From: Bacteroides timonensis
Lineage (GTDB): Bacteria > Bacteroidota > Bacteroidia > Bacteroidales > Bacteroidaceae
DNA: 40,688 bases
Reading direction: 5' to 3'
Assembly (NCBI RefSeq): GCF_000513195.1
Contig: NZ_CBVI010000075.1
Location: forward strand, 1 to 40,688
Under the pieces are notes generated by a model that was not told where the DNA came from, ran no database searches, and saw nothing but the letters and a program-made list of their open reading frames with translations. Positions 6,998-14,889 of this stretch are shown here, piece by piece. How positions within the stretch are numbered: position 1 is the stretch's first letter; each line of letters starts with the position of its first letter. A program made the translations under genes and the position numbers.

Positions 6998-9724
6998 ATG
7001 GACAAGAAAAGAGTTTATACCTTTGGTAACGGTCAGGCAGAAGGAAAGGCTGACATGAAAAATCTTTTGGGGGGTAAAGGCGCCAACCTTGCCGAGATGA
7101 ACCTTATTGGGGTTCCGGTTCCTCCCGGTTTTACAATCACGACTGAGGTTTGTACCGAATATAATGAGATGGGGCAGGAAAAAGTGGTTGCTCTGTTGAA
7201 AGGCGAAGTAGAAAGCGCCATAGCAAGAGTGGAAGAATTGATGTCTTCTAAGTTCGGTGATATAGAAAATCCCTTACTGGTTTCAGTACGTTCCGGTGCT
7301 CGCGCCTCCATGCCGGGTATGATGGACACAATCCTTAATCTGGGTCTGAACGATGAAGTGGTAGAAGGATTGACACGTAAAACTGGCAATGCCCGTTTTG
7401 CATGGGACTCTTACCGTCGTTTCGTACAGATGTATGGTGACGTGGTATTGGGTATGAAACCGACTAATAAGGAGGATATCGATCCGTTCGAAGCTATCAT
7501 TGAAGAAGTGAAGCATGCGAAAGGTGTGAAGCTGGATAACGAATTGGAAGTGGAAGACCTCAAAGAATTGGTGAAGAAGTTTAAAGCTGCCGTGAAGGAG
7601 CAAACCGGAAAAGATTTCCCGGCTTGTGCTTATGAGCAGTTGTGGGGTGCTGTTTGCGCAGTATTTAACTCCTGGATGAACGAACGTGCTATTCTGTATC
7701 GTAAGATGGAGAGTATACCCGATGAGTGGGGTACAGCTGTCAACGTACAGGCAATGGTATTCGGTAATATGGGCGAAACTTCAGCTACAGGTGTTTGCTT
7801 CAGCCGCGATGCCGGTACGGGTGAAGACTTGTTTAATGGTGAATACCTGATCAATGCACAGGGTGAAGACGTTGTGGCAGGTATCCGTACTCCGCAACAG
7901 ATTACAAAGGTCGGTTCGCAACGCTGGGCAGAACTTGCAGGCGTTAGCGAAGAAGAGCGTGCAGCCAAATATCCGTCCATGGAAGAGGCTATGCCGGAGA
8001 TCTACAAGGAACTGGATATGCTGCAAACTAAATTGGAAAACCACTATAAGGATATGCAGGATATGGAGTTTACCGTTCAGGAAGGTAAGCTTTGGTTCCT
8101 CCAGACGCGTAACGGTAAACGTACCGGTGCAGCTATGGTGAAGATTGCAATGGATTTGCTGCATCAGGGTATGATTGATGAAAAAACAGCTTTGATGCGC
8201 TGTGAGCCCAATAAATTGGATGAATTGCTTCATCCTGTATTTGATAAGACTGCTTTGAAACAAGCTAAAGTTCTGACTCGCGGTCTTCCTGCATCTCCGG
8301 GTGCTGCTACTGGACAAATTGTGTTCTTTGCAGATGATGCTGCAGAATGGCATGCTGCCGGTAAGCGTATTATAATGGTACGTATCGAAACTTCTCCAGA
8401 AGACTTGGCCGGTATGGCAGTTGCAGAAGGTATTCTTACTGCCCGTGGTGGTATGACGTCTCATGCAGCAGTAGTGGCCCGTGGTATGGGTAAGTGTTGT
8501 GTGTCGGGTGCCGGTGCTTTGAATATTGACTATAAGGCTCGTACGGTAGAAATAGATGGCGTTCTGCTGAAAGAAGGCGATTATATTTCATTGAATGGTA
8601 GTACAGGTGTGGTTTATAAAGGTCAGGTAGAAACGAAGGCTGCTGAACTTTCAGGAGATTTTGCAGAACTGATGGATCTAGCTGATAAGTATACGAAACT
8701 CCAGGTTCGTACCAATGCGGATACTCCTCATGATGCTGCTGTGGCTCGCAACTTTGGTGCTATTGGTATCGGTCTTTGCCGTACGGAACACATGTTCTTT
8801 GAAGGTGAAAAGATTAAGGCTATGCGTGAGATGATTCTTGCGGAAGATGCAGAAGGACGTCGCAAAGCGTTGGCTAAGATATTGCCCTACCAGCAAGCTG
8901 ACTTTAAGGGCATCTTCCAGGCTATGGAAGGTTGTCCGGTAACTGTTCGTCTGCTTGATCCTCCTTTGCATGAGTTTGTTCCCCACGATTTGAAAGGTCA
9001 GCAGGAAATGGCGGATGCTATGGGTGTTAGCCTGCACTATATCCAGCAACGTGTAGAATCGCTTTGCGAACATAACCCGATGTTGGGACACCGTGGATGC
9101 CGTTTGGGTAATACATATCCTGAGATTACTCAGATGCAGACGCGTGCCATTCTTGGTGCTGCTTTGGAACTGAAGAAGGAAGGCGTGGAAACACATCCGG
9201 AAATCATGGTTCCGCTGACTGGTATCTTGTATGAGTTCAAAGAACAGGAAAAGGTGATTCGTGAAGAAGCTGCTGCACTTTTCGCTGAAGTGGGTGACAG
9301 TATTGACTTTAAGGTGGGTACAATGATTGAAATACCTCGTGCTGCCTTGACTGCCGACCGTATTGCTTCTTCTGCTGAGTTCTTCTCATTCGGTACGAAT
9401 GACTTGACACAGATGACATTCGGTTATTCACGTGACGATATTGCTTCCTTCCTCCCGGTTTATCTGGAAAAGAAAATCTTGAAAGTAGACCCGTTCCAGG
9501 TTCTCGACCAGAACGGTGTGGGACAGTTGGTGCGTATGGCTACTGAAAAAGGTCGTGCTATACGTCCGGATTTGAAGTGCGGCATCTGTGGTGAACATGG
9601 TGGTGAGCCTTCTTCTGTGAAGTTCTGCCATAAAGTTGGTTTGAATTATGTGAGCTGTTCTCCGTTCAGAGTGCCCATAGCACGGTTGGCGGCGGCTCAG
9701 GCAGCTATTGAAGACCTGAAATAA
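6998..9724 (+). CDS. ppdK: Pyruvate, phosphate dikinase
   Basis: The 908-residue cytoplasmic enzyme interconverts pyruvate + ATP + Pi and PEP + AMP + PPi. The N-terminal nucleotide-binding domain has LLGGKGANLAEM and SVRSGARASMPGMMDT. The central swivelling domain carries the phosphohistidine His489 in GGMTSHAAVVARGMG. The C-terminal PEP/pyruvate barrel has the catalytic Cys864 in CGICGEHGGEPSS. All three sites look intact and the length is typical. In Bacteroidales this PPi-linked enzyme replaces or supplements pyruvate kinase. It is a single-gene unit with its own promoter and terminator, and the prophage is inserted just after that terminator. Confidence 0.97.
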   Translation: MDKKRVYTFGNGQAEGKADMKNLLGGKGANLAEMNLIGVPVPPGFTITTEVCTEYNEMGQEKVVALLKGEVESAIARVEELMSSKFGDIENPLLVSVRSGARASMPGMMDTILNLGLNDEVVEGLTRKTGNARFAWDSYRRFVQMYGDVVLGMKPTNKEDIDPFEAIIEEVKHAKGVKLDNELEVEDLKELVKKFKAAVKEQTGKDFPACAYEQLWGAVCAVFNSWMNERAILYRKMESIPDEWGTAVNVQAMVFGNMGETSATGVCFSRDAGTGEDLFNGEYLINAQGEDVVAGIRTPQQITKVGSQRWAELAGVSEEERAAKYPSMEEAMPEIYKELDMLQTKLENHYKDMQDMEFTVQEGKLWFLQTRNGKRTGAAMVKIAMDLLHQGMIDEKTALMRCEPNKLDELLHPVFDKTALKQAKVLTRGLPASPGAATGQIVFFADDAAEWHAAGKRIIMVRIETSPEDLAGMAVAEGILTARGGMTSHAAVVARGMGKCCVSGAGALNIDYKARTVEIDGVLLKEGDYISLNGSTGVVYKGQVETKAAELSGDFAELMDLADKYTKLQVRTNADTPHDAAVARNFGAIGIGLCRTEHMFFEGEKIKAMREMILAEDAEGRRKALAKILPYQQADFKGIFQAMEGCPVTVRLLDPPLHEFVPHDLKGQQEMADAMGVSLHYIQQRVESLCEHNPMLGHRGCRLGNTYPEITQMQTRAILGAALELKKEGVETHPEIMVPLTGILYEFKEQEKVIREEAAALFAEVGDSIDFKVGTMIEIPRAALTADRIASSAEFFSFGTNDLTQMTFGYSRDDIASFLPVYLEKKILKVDPFQVLDQNGVGQLVRMATEKGRAIRPDLKCGICGEHGGEPSSVKFCHKVGLNYVSCSPFRVPIARLAAAQAAIEDLK

Positions 9725-9751
9725 CGAAATAATAACCCGTAAGTAATTGAT

Positions 9752-9800
9752 AATAGGCTATATAACCCTTTTGTGAGGGTTGTGTAGCCTATTTTGTTTT
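9752..9800 (+). terminator. Intrinsic terminator of ppdK
   Basis: AATAGGCTA (9752-9760) pairs with TAGCCTATT (9785-9793), with an inner AACCC/GGGTT stem, followed by TTGTTTT. The prophage side begins after it. Confidence 0.85.
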
Positions 9801-9840
9801 ATTGACGAAATGCACGAAAAATATGCCTAATAGTTGGTAG

Positions 9841-9891
9841 TGTTTAGAAACTGTTTCGTATTTTTGTGCATGAGTTTAGAACATGTTTAGA
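9841..9891. repeat. TTTAGA direct repeats at the integrase promoter
   Basis: Three direct copies of a TTTAGA(A/G) element occur at about 9843, 9875 and 9886 (tgtttagaaact, gagtttagaacat, atgtttagagtat). Their place between the ppdK terminator and the integrase gene fits integrase arm-binding sites or an operator. This is inference only. Confidence 0.4.
9859..9866 (+). promoter_or_regulatory. -7 box of the integrase gene
   Basis: TATTTTTG fits TAnnTTTG and lies 55 bp before the ATG at 9922. A TTG at 9834-9836 could serve as the -33 element with a long spacer of 22 bp. It is embedded among the TTTAGA repeats. Confidence 0.5.
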
Positions 9892-9921
9892 GTATGTATT
9901 AAACTGTAAATCAATATAATT

Positions 9922-11403
9922 ATGGCAACTTTTAAAACTTGTGTTCAGAAACAGAGAAAAGATGGCTTCTATCCGGTGTATATTCGAGTGACTCATAACC
10001 GGAAGTCTGCCTATATCAAAACCGACAAATTGATAGATTCTAAAGGATTGAGTGCTGCTGGTGATGTGAAAGATACTTTTGTCCTGAAGTACTGTATTGA
10101 TAAGATAACGGAATTTATTGATCGGCTTAACAAGGTTGATACGGAGAAGTGGACTATTAATGATGTAGTAGACTTTCTTCAGCAGATAGATGAAGATATT
10201 TGCTTCTCTGATTATGCTCGCAAATATAAATTTGAGATGGCTAAGAATGGACAAGAGCGAAATGCCCGGAACTATGAATTAGCTTATCAACATTTAGAGC
10301 GTTATGCTGGAACAAATAAGTTAATGTTCTCTCGATTCACAACTAATTTTGTTGATGGATGGATTCAATCTTTGATGTCAAGCGCGAGAGCTAAAGAGAT
10401 GTACCCAATCTGTATTCGGCAAATATTCAAAGCTGCCATACTTGAGTATAACGATTATGACCGTGGGCTTATAAGGATAAAAACAAACCCATGGTTGAAG
10501 GTAAAAATACCTGCTGCTGATGTGCCTGAAAAACGTGCGATTGATCCTGAAAAGGTCAGAGAGTTCTTCTCTGCCGCAATACCGGAAAGCAACTATAAGT
10601 TGTCTGTCCCAGAACTTGGTAGAGATGTAGCAATGATGATAATGTGTCTTGCAGGAATTAATACGGTTGACTTGTACCATTTAAAAAAGGCAGATCTGAG
10701 AGATGGTATTATACACTATAATAGGCGCAAGACAATGAAGTTCCGTCGTGATCATGCTTATCTTGAAATTAAACTCCCTGATATACTAATGCCGCTTTTT
10801 GATAAGTACAAGGCTGGGCCTGATAGCCCCTATTTATTCATGTTTGCGGAGAGATATAGTAGTGAAGACAGTTTTAACGCTAATGTGAATATCGGTATAA
10901 GAATTCTATGTGAAAAAAGTCTGGGGATGCAAAAGGGGGAACAATATTGCTGTTATACTTTTCGGCATACGTGGGGGACTGTGGCACAAAATAATTGTGG
11001 CGCAACTCTTGAAGAAGTAGGCTTTGCAATGAATCATTCGTCTGCTCACAAGGTGACACAAGGATATATCAAACCTGATTATACTTCTGTTTCTGTTCTA
11101 AATCAGAAAGTAATTGATTTTCTTTTTTTCTGTGCACCGGAAGAAAAGAAGAAAGAAGAGAGTGATGGCATGGAACTGAGAATTTCTCCTAAATATCAGG
11201 TTAGGGGAGAAGCTTTCTTCCGTGGAAGAAAGATAGCCTCACTTTGTGATATTGGGTTTAATAATAAAGAAGAAGTTATCACTTCATTAGTTGGGCAACT
11301 CCCTGATGATATTCCGAACAGATGTATGGTACAGTTCCGGGTGGAAAATGTGGATAAGGATCAGGTAGCTATTTATGAAAGGATGAAAGGGAAAGGTTTT
11401 TAA
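9922..11403 (+). CDS. Tyrosine-family phage integrase with non-canonical catalytic residues
   Basis: The 493-residue protein has three expected parts: an Arm-binding domain (about 1-75, KDGFYPVYIRVTHNRKSAYI), a SAM-like core-binding domain (95-190) and a catalytic domain (205-400). Recognisable residues are Lys270 (YNRRKTMKF), Arg348 (YTFRHTWGT), His372 (MNHSSAHKV) and the nucleophile Tyr382 (TQGYIK). The position of the first catalytic Arg (usually G-[LI]-R-x-x-E/D) reads GIN247TVDLY, and the His normally three residues before Arg348 is Tyr345. A C-terminal extension of about 90 residues (400-493) has no family match I know. It sits at the phage left end, next to the host ppdK gene, and catalyses integration and possibly excision. 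Confidence 0.92.
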   Translation: MATFKTCVQKQRKDGFYPVYIRVTHNRKSAYIKTDKLIDSKGLSAAGDVKDTFVLKYCIDKITEFIDRLNKVDTEKWTINDVVDFLQQIDEDICFSDYARKYKFEMAKNGQERNARNYELAYQHLERYAGTNKLMFSRFTTNFVDGWIQSLMSSARAKEMYPICIRQIFKAAILEYNDYDRGLIRIKTNPWLKVKIPAADVPEKRAIDPEKVREFFSAAIPESNYKLSVPELGRDVAMMIMCLAGINTVDLYHLKKADLRDGIIHYNRRKTMKFRRDHAYLEIKLPDILMPLFDKYKAGPDSPYLFMFAERYSSEDSFNANVNIGIRILCEKSLGMQKGEQYCCYTFRHTWGTVAQNNCGATLEEVGFAMNHSSAHKVTQGYIKPDYTSVSVLNQKVIDFLFFCAPEEKKKEESDGMELRISPKYQVRGEAFFRGRKIASLCDIGFNNKEEVITSLVGQLPDDIPNRCMVQFRVENVDKDQVAIYERMKGKGF

Positions 11404-11470
11404 CTGAATAGAATGTAAAAAATACAAATACTGGCAACTATATACAAGGTTTCTTTGTTTATTTGCCACG

Positions 11471-11911
11471 ATGAAAAGGAACATAGTAATACATAAGATT
11501 GACATATCCTCAAGTCTGCCATTACCCTATGCAGACGAAGGGGTTCGTGCAGGATTTCCCAGCCCTGCACAAGACTATCTGAAAGAAGCTATAGACCTAA
11601 ATAAAGAAATAGTTAATCATCCAGCAACAACTTTCTATGCACGTGTAGCAGGCGATTCTATGCGTGATGAAGGCATAGAAGACGGTGACATTCTTGTTGT
11701 AGATAGATCGTTGGAATTGCTGGACGATGACCTTGCTATTTGCTATGTTGATGGCGAATATACCCTCAAGCGGGTACGATTAGAAAAAGATGCCGCTTGG
11801 CTTGTTCCTTCAAATTCTAACTATCCCCTAATTAAAGTCACTCCCGAAAACGAATTTGTAGTTTGGGGAATTGTAACTTACACAATAAAGAAAAATCGGA
11901 GGAGACGTTAA
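11471..11911 (+). CDS. umuD: UmuD-like self-cleaving translesion-polymerase subunit
   Basis: The product has 146 residues. The S24/LexA-type protease fold shows the nucleophile Ser63 in RVAGDSMRDEGI and the general base Lys100 in GEYTLKRV. The probable self-cleavage bond is Ala27-Gly28 in VRAGFPSPA. There is no N-terminal HTH, so it is UmuD-like rather than a LexA or CI repressor. Cleavage, stimulated by RecA filaments in known relatives, would release the form that joins UmuC as DNA polymerase V. It lies 67 bp after the integrase gene, where the near-consensus boxes TTTCTTTG (11450) and TTTATTTG (11458) could serve as -7 elements. Its TAATG stop overlaps the umuC start. Confidence 0.9.
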   Translation: MKRNIVIHKIDISSSLPLPYADEGVRAGFPSPAQDYLKEAIDLNKEIVNHPATTFYARVAGDSMRDEGIEDGDILVVDRSLELLDDDLAICYVDGEYTLKRVRLEKDAAWLVPSNSNYPLIKVTPENEFVVWGIVTYTIKKNRRRR

Positions 11912-13161
11912 TGTACGGTCTTGTAGACTGCAATAACTTTTACGCATCATGTGAGAGAGCTTTCAATCCCTCACTGAATGGAAAGCCCGTCATTGTACTA
12001 AGCAATAATGATGGATGTGTTATTGCACGCTCTAACGAAGCAAAAGCATTAGGTATTAAGATGGGAGTTCCGGCTTATCAGATAAAGGACTTGGTAAAGC
12101 AATATGATATTGCCGTGTTCTCTTCGAATTATGTCCTATATGGCGACATGTCTGGGCGTGTTATGACACTGTTAGCTGACATGGCGCCTGAAATTGAAGT
12201 CTATTCTATTGACGAAGCATTTCTCAACCTGGCGGGAATTAAAGACCTGCAATCACTCGGAGCAAACATTGTACGGAAAGTATCTCGTGGTACCGGTATA
12301 CCTGTAAGTATTGGCATTGCACCAACTAAAACACTTGCAAAGATGGCAAACAAATTTGCAAAGAAGTACCCGGCTTACAACCGGCTATGTATCATTGACA
12401 CCGAAGAAAAGAGAGTTAGGGCATTAAAACTGTTTGAAATAGGCGATGTATGGGGAATTGGTCGCCGGCAAGCGGCAAAACTGGAAAAACGAGGCGTAAA
12501 AACAGCTTTTGATTTTACACAACTGCCCGGTTCATGGGTTAGAAAGAATATGACTGTTGTCGGTGAACGTACATGGAAAGAACTGAGAGGAATATCGTGT
12601 ATTGATATGGAAACGGCACCACCAGCTAAAAAACAAATATGCACCAGCCGCTCTTTCGGTAAAATGGTAGAAGATATTGATACCATATCAGAGGCTATAG
12701 CAACTCATGCCTCCACTTGTGCGCAAAAACTTCGGGAACAGAAATCTTTCGCCCAGTCACTCATGGTTTTCATCCATACAAATAACTTCCGGGAGGATCT
12801 TCCTCAATATTGGAAGAATACAATTGTACAACTGCCGGTTCCTACCTCTGATACTTTAGAAATAGTGCATTATGCGCTGGAGGGATTAAGAAGAATTTTC
12901 CTTCCTGGATACCAATACAAAAAAGCAGGGGTTATCATCACTGAAATAACTGATAATGCACAATTGGGACTCTTTGATTCTGTTGATCGAGAAAAACGAG
13001 AAAGACTAATGCAAGTAGTAGATAAGATTAATGGAAAGTTTCAGCATCATGTCAAACTTGCAGTACAGGGTTCAGGAAGAGATTGGAAACTTAAACAAGA
13101 ACAACTATCTCAATGTTATACTACTGATATCAATGAAATAATAATCGTCAAATGTAAGTAA
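11911..13161 (+). CDS. umuC: UmuC-like Y-family translesion DNA polymerase
   Basis: The 416-residue product starts at the ATG in the TAATG overlap with umuD, preceded by a clear GGAGGAG ribosome site. MYGLVDCNNFYASCERAF gives the first catalytic Asp (Asp6), YSIDEAFLNL gives the second acidic pair, and GIAPTKTLAKMANKFAKK is the palm/finger motif of the family. A helix-hairpin-helix follows (GDVWGIGRRQAAKLEKRG). The C-terminal QLGLF at 351-355 is a good beta-clamp-binding peptide. With cleaved UmuD it would copy past lesions at the cost of mutations. Length matches chromosomal UmuC (about 420). Confidence 0.93.
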   Translation: MYGLVDCNNFYASCERAFNPSLNGKPVIVLSNNDGCVIARSNEAKALGIKMGVPAYQIKDLVKQYDIAVFSSNYVLYGDMSGRVMTLLADMAPEIEVYSIDEAFLNLAGIKDLQSLGANIVRKVSRGTGIPVSIGIAPTKTLAKMANKFAKKYPAYNRLCIIDTEEKRVRALKLFEIGDVWGIGRRQAAKLEKRGVKTAFDFTQLPGSWVRKNMTVVGERTWKELRGISCIDMETAPPAKKQICTSRSFGKMVEDIDTISEAIATHASTCAQKLREQKSFAQSLMVFIHTNNFREDLPQYWKNTIVQLPVPTSDTLEIVHYALEGLRRIFLPGYQYKKAGVIITEITDNAQLGLFDSVDREKRERLMQVVDKINGKFQHHVKLAVQGSGRDWKLKQEQLSQCYTTDINEIIIVKCK

Positions 13162-13164
13162 GCT

Positions 13165-13863
13165 ATGTGTTTCCATAATTCCATGAATGCTAAGGCAATC
13201 AAACTGGCTGCTCGATATGGCCGGAAGTCGGATATAGTTGAGATATACCAAGACATTCTCAATGAGCAATATCATGTTAATGCTTTCAACTTTCCAAAAT
13301 ACCCAATAATCACAAAGAGTGATGAAGTTCAGGTTTTCAATTGGGGATTAATACCTTTCTGGACGAAGGGTGAAACTAATGCTGACGAGATCCGGAGAAT
13401 GACACTTAATGCCCGGGCAGATACTATCTTTGAAAAGCCCTCATTCCGTGAGCCGATTATGAAGAAACGTTGTATAGTCCCATCAACTGGTTACTTTGAA
13501 TGGAGACATGAGGGAAGTAAGAAGATACCCTACTATATTTATCTGAAAGATGAGCCTATTTTCTCTATGGCCGGAATATATGATACTTGGCTGGATAAAG
13601 TGACTGGAGAGGAACATACAACATTTTCCATCATTACGACAGATACCAATCCTTTGACTGATTATATCCACAACTCCAAGCACCGTATGCCGGCAATCTT
13701 ATCTCCAGAGGATGAAGAAAAATGGTTGAAATCAGATTTATCAAAAGCAGAAATATCATCTTTATTGAAGCCCTATGATGCAAAACTGATGGACGCCTAT
13801 ATTATAGAGAATGACTTTATAAAAAAAGCACCAACTGATCCATCAATTTTGCAAAGAGCATAA
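13165..13863 (+). CDS. SRAP/HMCES-family abasic-site-protecting protein (YedK-like)
   Basis: The product has 232 residues. The start is fixed by the family need for Cys2 (MCFHN), exposed after Met removal, which forms a thiazolidine crosslink with abasic sites in single-stranded DNA. Other family residues are present: the Asn in NARADT, Glu in TGYFEWR and His in SKHRMPAI. It lies 3 bp after umuC and is clearly co-transcribed with umuDC, so it belongs to a single damage-tolerance operon: abasic-site shielding plus error-prone bypass. Known members act on replication-fork ssDNA. Sequence and length are normal. Confidence 0.93.
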   Translation: MCFHNSMNAKAIKLAARYGRKSDIVEIYQDILNEQYHVNAFNFPKYPIITKSDEVQVFNWGLIPFWTKGETNADEIRRMTLNARADTIFEKPSFREPIMKKRCIVPSTGYFEWRHEGSKKIPYYIYLKDEPIFSMAGIYDTWLDKVTGEEHTTFSIITTDTNPLTDYIHNSKHRMPAILSPEDEEKWLKSDLSKAEISSLLKPYDAKLMDAYIIENDFIKKAPTDPSILQRA

Positions 13864-13887
13864 AAAAGGACGGTTACTCCGCCGTCC
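13862..13887 (-). terminator. Intrinsic terminator over the stop of the 76-residue gene
   Basis: GGACGG (13868-13873) pairs with CCGTCC (13882-13887) around an 8-nt loop containing the minus-strand stop codon. On the minus strand the stem is followed by six T (13867-13862). It lies directly after the SRAP stop codon and separates the two convergent units. Confidence 0.7.
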
Positions 13888-14104
13888 CTTCTACGAATTC
13901 CTTCAGTCTATAAAGTCGGTCAATTGCCGGGTTATAGAATGCATCTGGGTAATGTTGCTTAATGTCGTTGATATTAGCACGAACATATATCTTGGTGTCG
14001 GTAATATGTTCAGCCTCACTTAAAGTTACCTCTTGGGGTAACTGCGCGGTCTCAGCCCAGTTAATTAGAGCTTTCACGCTCTCTTCATCATAATTGTATG
14101 CCAT
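13874..14104 (-). CDS. Small phage protein, DUF6965-like in layout
   Basis: The product has 76 residues from the ATG at 14104 (MAYNYDEESVKAL). An in-frame Met at 14131 lies upstream of the mapped promoter, so it is not used. The pattern of an acidic N-terminal helix, then LPQEVTLSEAEHITDTKIYV, then a helix with DRLYRLKEFVE resembles a family of small Bacteroides phage proteins (DUF6965-type). That match is from memory and uncertain. It has no enzyme motif and is probably cytoplasmic. A perfect consensus promoter directly precedes it, suggesting expression in the lysogen. Confidence 0.65.
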   Translation of the reverse strand: MAYNYDEESVKALINWAETAQLPQEVTLSEAEHITDTKIYVRANINDIKQHYPDAFYNPAIDRLYRLKEFVEGTAE

Positions 14105-14117
14105 ATTGTTTTTGAAA

Positions 14118-14148
14118 CAAAGATAAATCATAGCAGGGAAAAGGCAAA
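14118..14148 (-). promoter_or_regulatory. Consensus Bacteroidales promoter of the 76-residue gene
   Basis: On the minus strand TTTG (14148-14145) is followed after exactly 19 bp by TATCTTTG (14125-14118). Both elements match consensus. Transcription would start about 8 nt before the ATG at 14104, giving an almost leaderless mRNA. Confidence 0.8.
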
Positions 14149-14207
14149 GGAAAAGGCTGTTTATTCGGTTGTCTTAAGCTTTTCTACCCAATTGGAAATA
14201 AGAGCCG

Positions 14208-14230
14208 ATAAAAGGATATTAACCATATCC
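14208..14230 (-). terminator. Weak hairpin downstream of the HTH gene
   Basis: On the minus strand, GGATAT and ATATCC form a 6-bp stem with a 5-nt loop (14214-14230), followed by TTTTATC. It could end transcription of the gene at 14286-14756. Confidence 0.4.
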
Positions 14231-14285
14231 GGCATATTTCCCTAGTTTTATGAGAAGTAGTTTTCATGCAGCGAAGATGCTATTA

Positions 14286-14756
14286 TTATTGTTGGTTCAT
14301 CGAATTGCATGCTATAATTGTTTGTTGGATGAGATTATAACTATCGCCTTTTTTTTCTCCTTCTTCTCCTTCATCTGACATCTTACTAAAAAAGTCAGAA
14401 ATAACCTTTATTGTGTTGTTGACCTTATTGAGGTCTGTTTCTTCTTTCACAAGGTCGATTGCTTTTTTGACAGCTTCCTCAGCAAGCTCATTCATTTTGG
14501 TATAGTGTTTATTGATAAAGTTGGTTTTTACCCTTGCCAGATTCAACTCTACACTTTCGGCTATTATCTGTACCTTATTGGTGTTATCAATGTCGTTCAT
14601 GTATCGGGCAGACCAGTTATGTAGAGATGAGATAGACACACCAGTTTGAGCGGCTGTGAGGTAATGATTGAAGTTGTTTTCCTTCAATAGTCTTACAGCC
14701 TGTATCTTTTCTTCTTCAGTGTATGAGTTCTTCTTTTTCTTTATGAGTTTCTTCAT
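14286..14756 (-). CDS. HTH protein, possible small terminase subunit or regulator
   Basis: The product has 156 residues. After a very basic start (MKKLIKKKKNS), residues 11-55 form a transposase-type helix-turn-helix (YTEEEKIQAVRLLKENN, AAQTGVSISSLHNW). A long charged helical part (70-130, with DLNKVNNTIKVISDFFSKM) should oligomerise, and a short polar tail follows. HTH plus oligomerising helices plus tail is the small-terminase layout, but a transcription regulator is equally possible. It does not neighbour the large terminase gene (33421-35427), which is unusual for a small terminase. Its own upstream region carries the motif shared with the terminase/capsid divergent promoter, so it may bind that motif. 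Confidence 0.55.
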   Translation of the reverse strand: MKKLIKKKKNSYTEEEKIQAVRLLKENNFNHYLTAAQTGVSISSLHNWSARYMNDIDNTNKVQIIAESVELNLARVKTNFINKHYTKMNELAEEAVKKAIDLVKEETDLNKVNNTIKVISDFFSKMSDEGEEGEKKGDSYNLIQQTIIACNSMNQQ

Positions 14757-14795
14757 GTGGATTGTAATTGTTTAAGTGATAATTTAATTAAATCA

Positions 14796-14803
14796 CAAAT
14801 ATA
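14796..14803 (-). promoter_or_regulatory. -7 box (TATATTTG) of the HTH gene
   Basis: TATATTTG on the minus strand matches TAnnTTTG, 40 bp before the start codon at 14756. The same 8-mer serves the minus-strand units starting at 31243 and 36290. Confidence 0.55.
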
Positions 14804-14824
14804 ATTGTAATACAGCATATTATT

Positions 14825-14840
14825 GTTGTAAAAGCGCAAC
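14825..14840. promoter_or_regulatory. Operator-like motif, single copy
   Basis: GTTGTAAAAGCGCAAC. The segment 14825-14839 matches 36366-36380 at 13 of 15 positions, and the core TAAAADCGCARC recurs three times in the 36.3-kb divergent region. It lies 21-37 bp upstream of the HTH gene's -7 box and about 50 bp before the plus-strand gene at 14890. Confidence 0.5.
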
Positions 14841-14889
14841 TATGATATGGCGATAAATCCTTTTTTTTGCTCTTAAAAAAATAGCTATT

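Noticed and set aside
7781..8464. A 227-codon minus-strand frame inside ppdK
   Set aside because: It is a shadow of a highly biased, conserved gene, with Cys/His/Ser-rich composition and no homology seen.
11404..11470. A LexA-type SOS box before umuD
   Set aside because: No palindrome of a known LexA class is visible; only two near-consensus -7 boxes were found.
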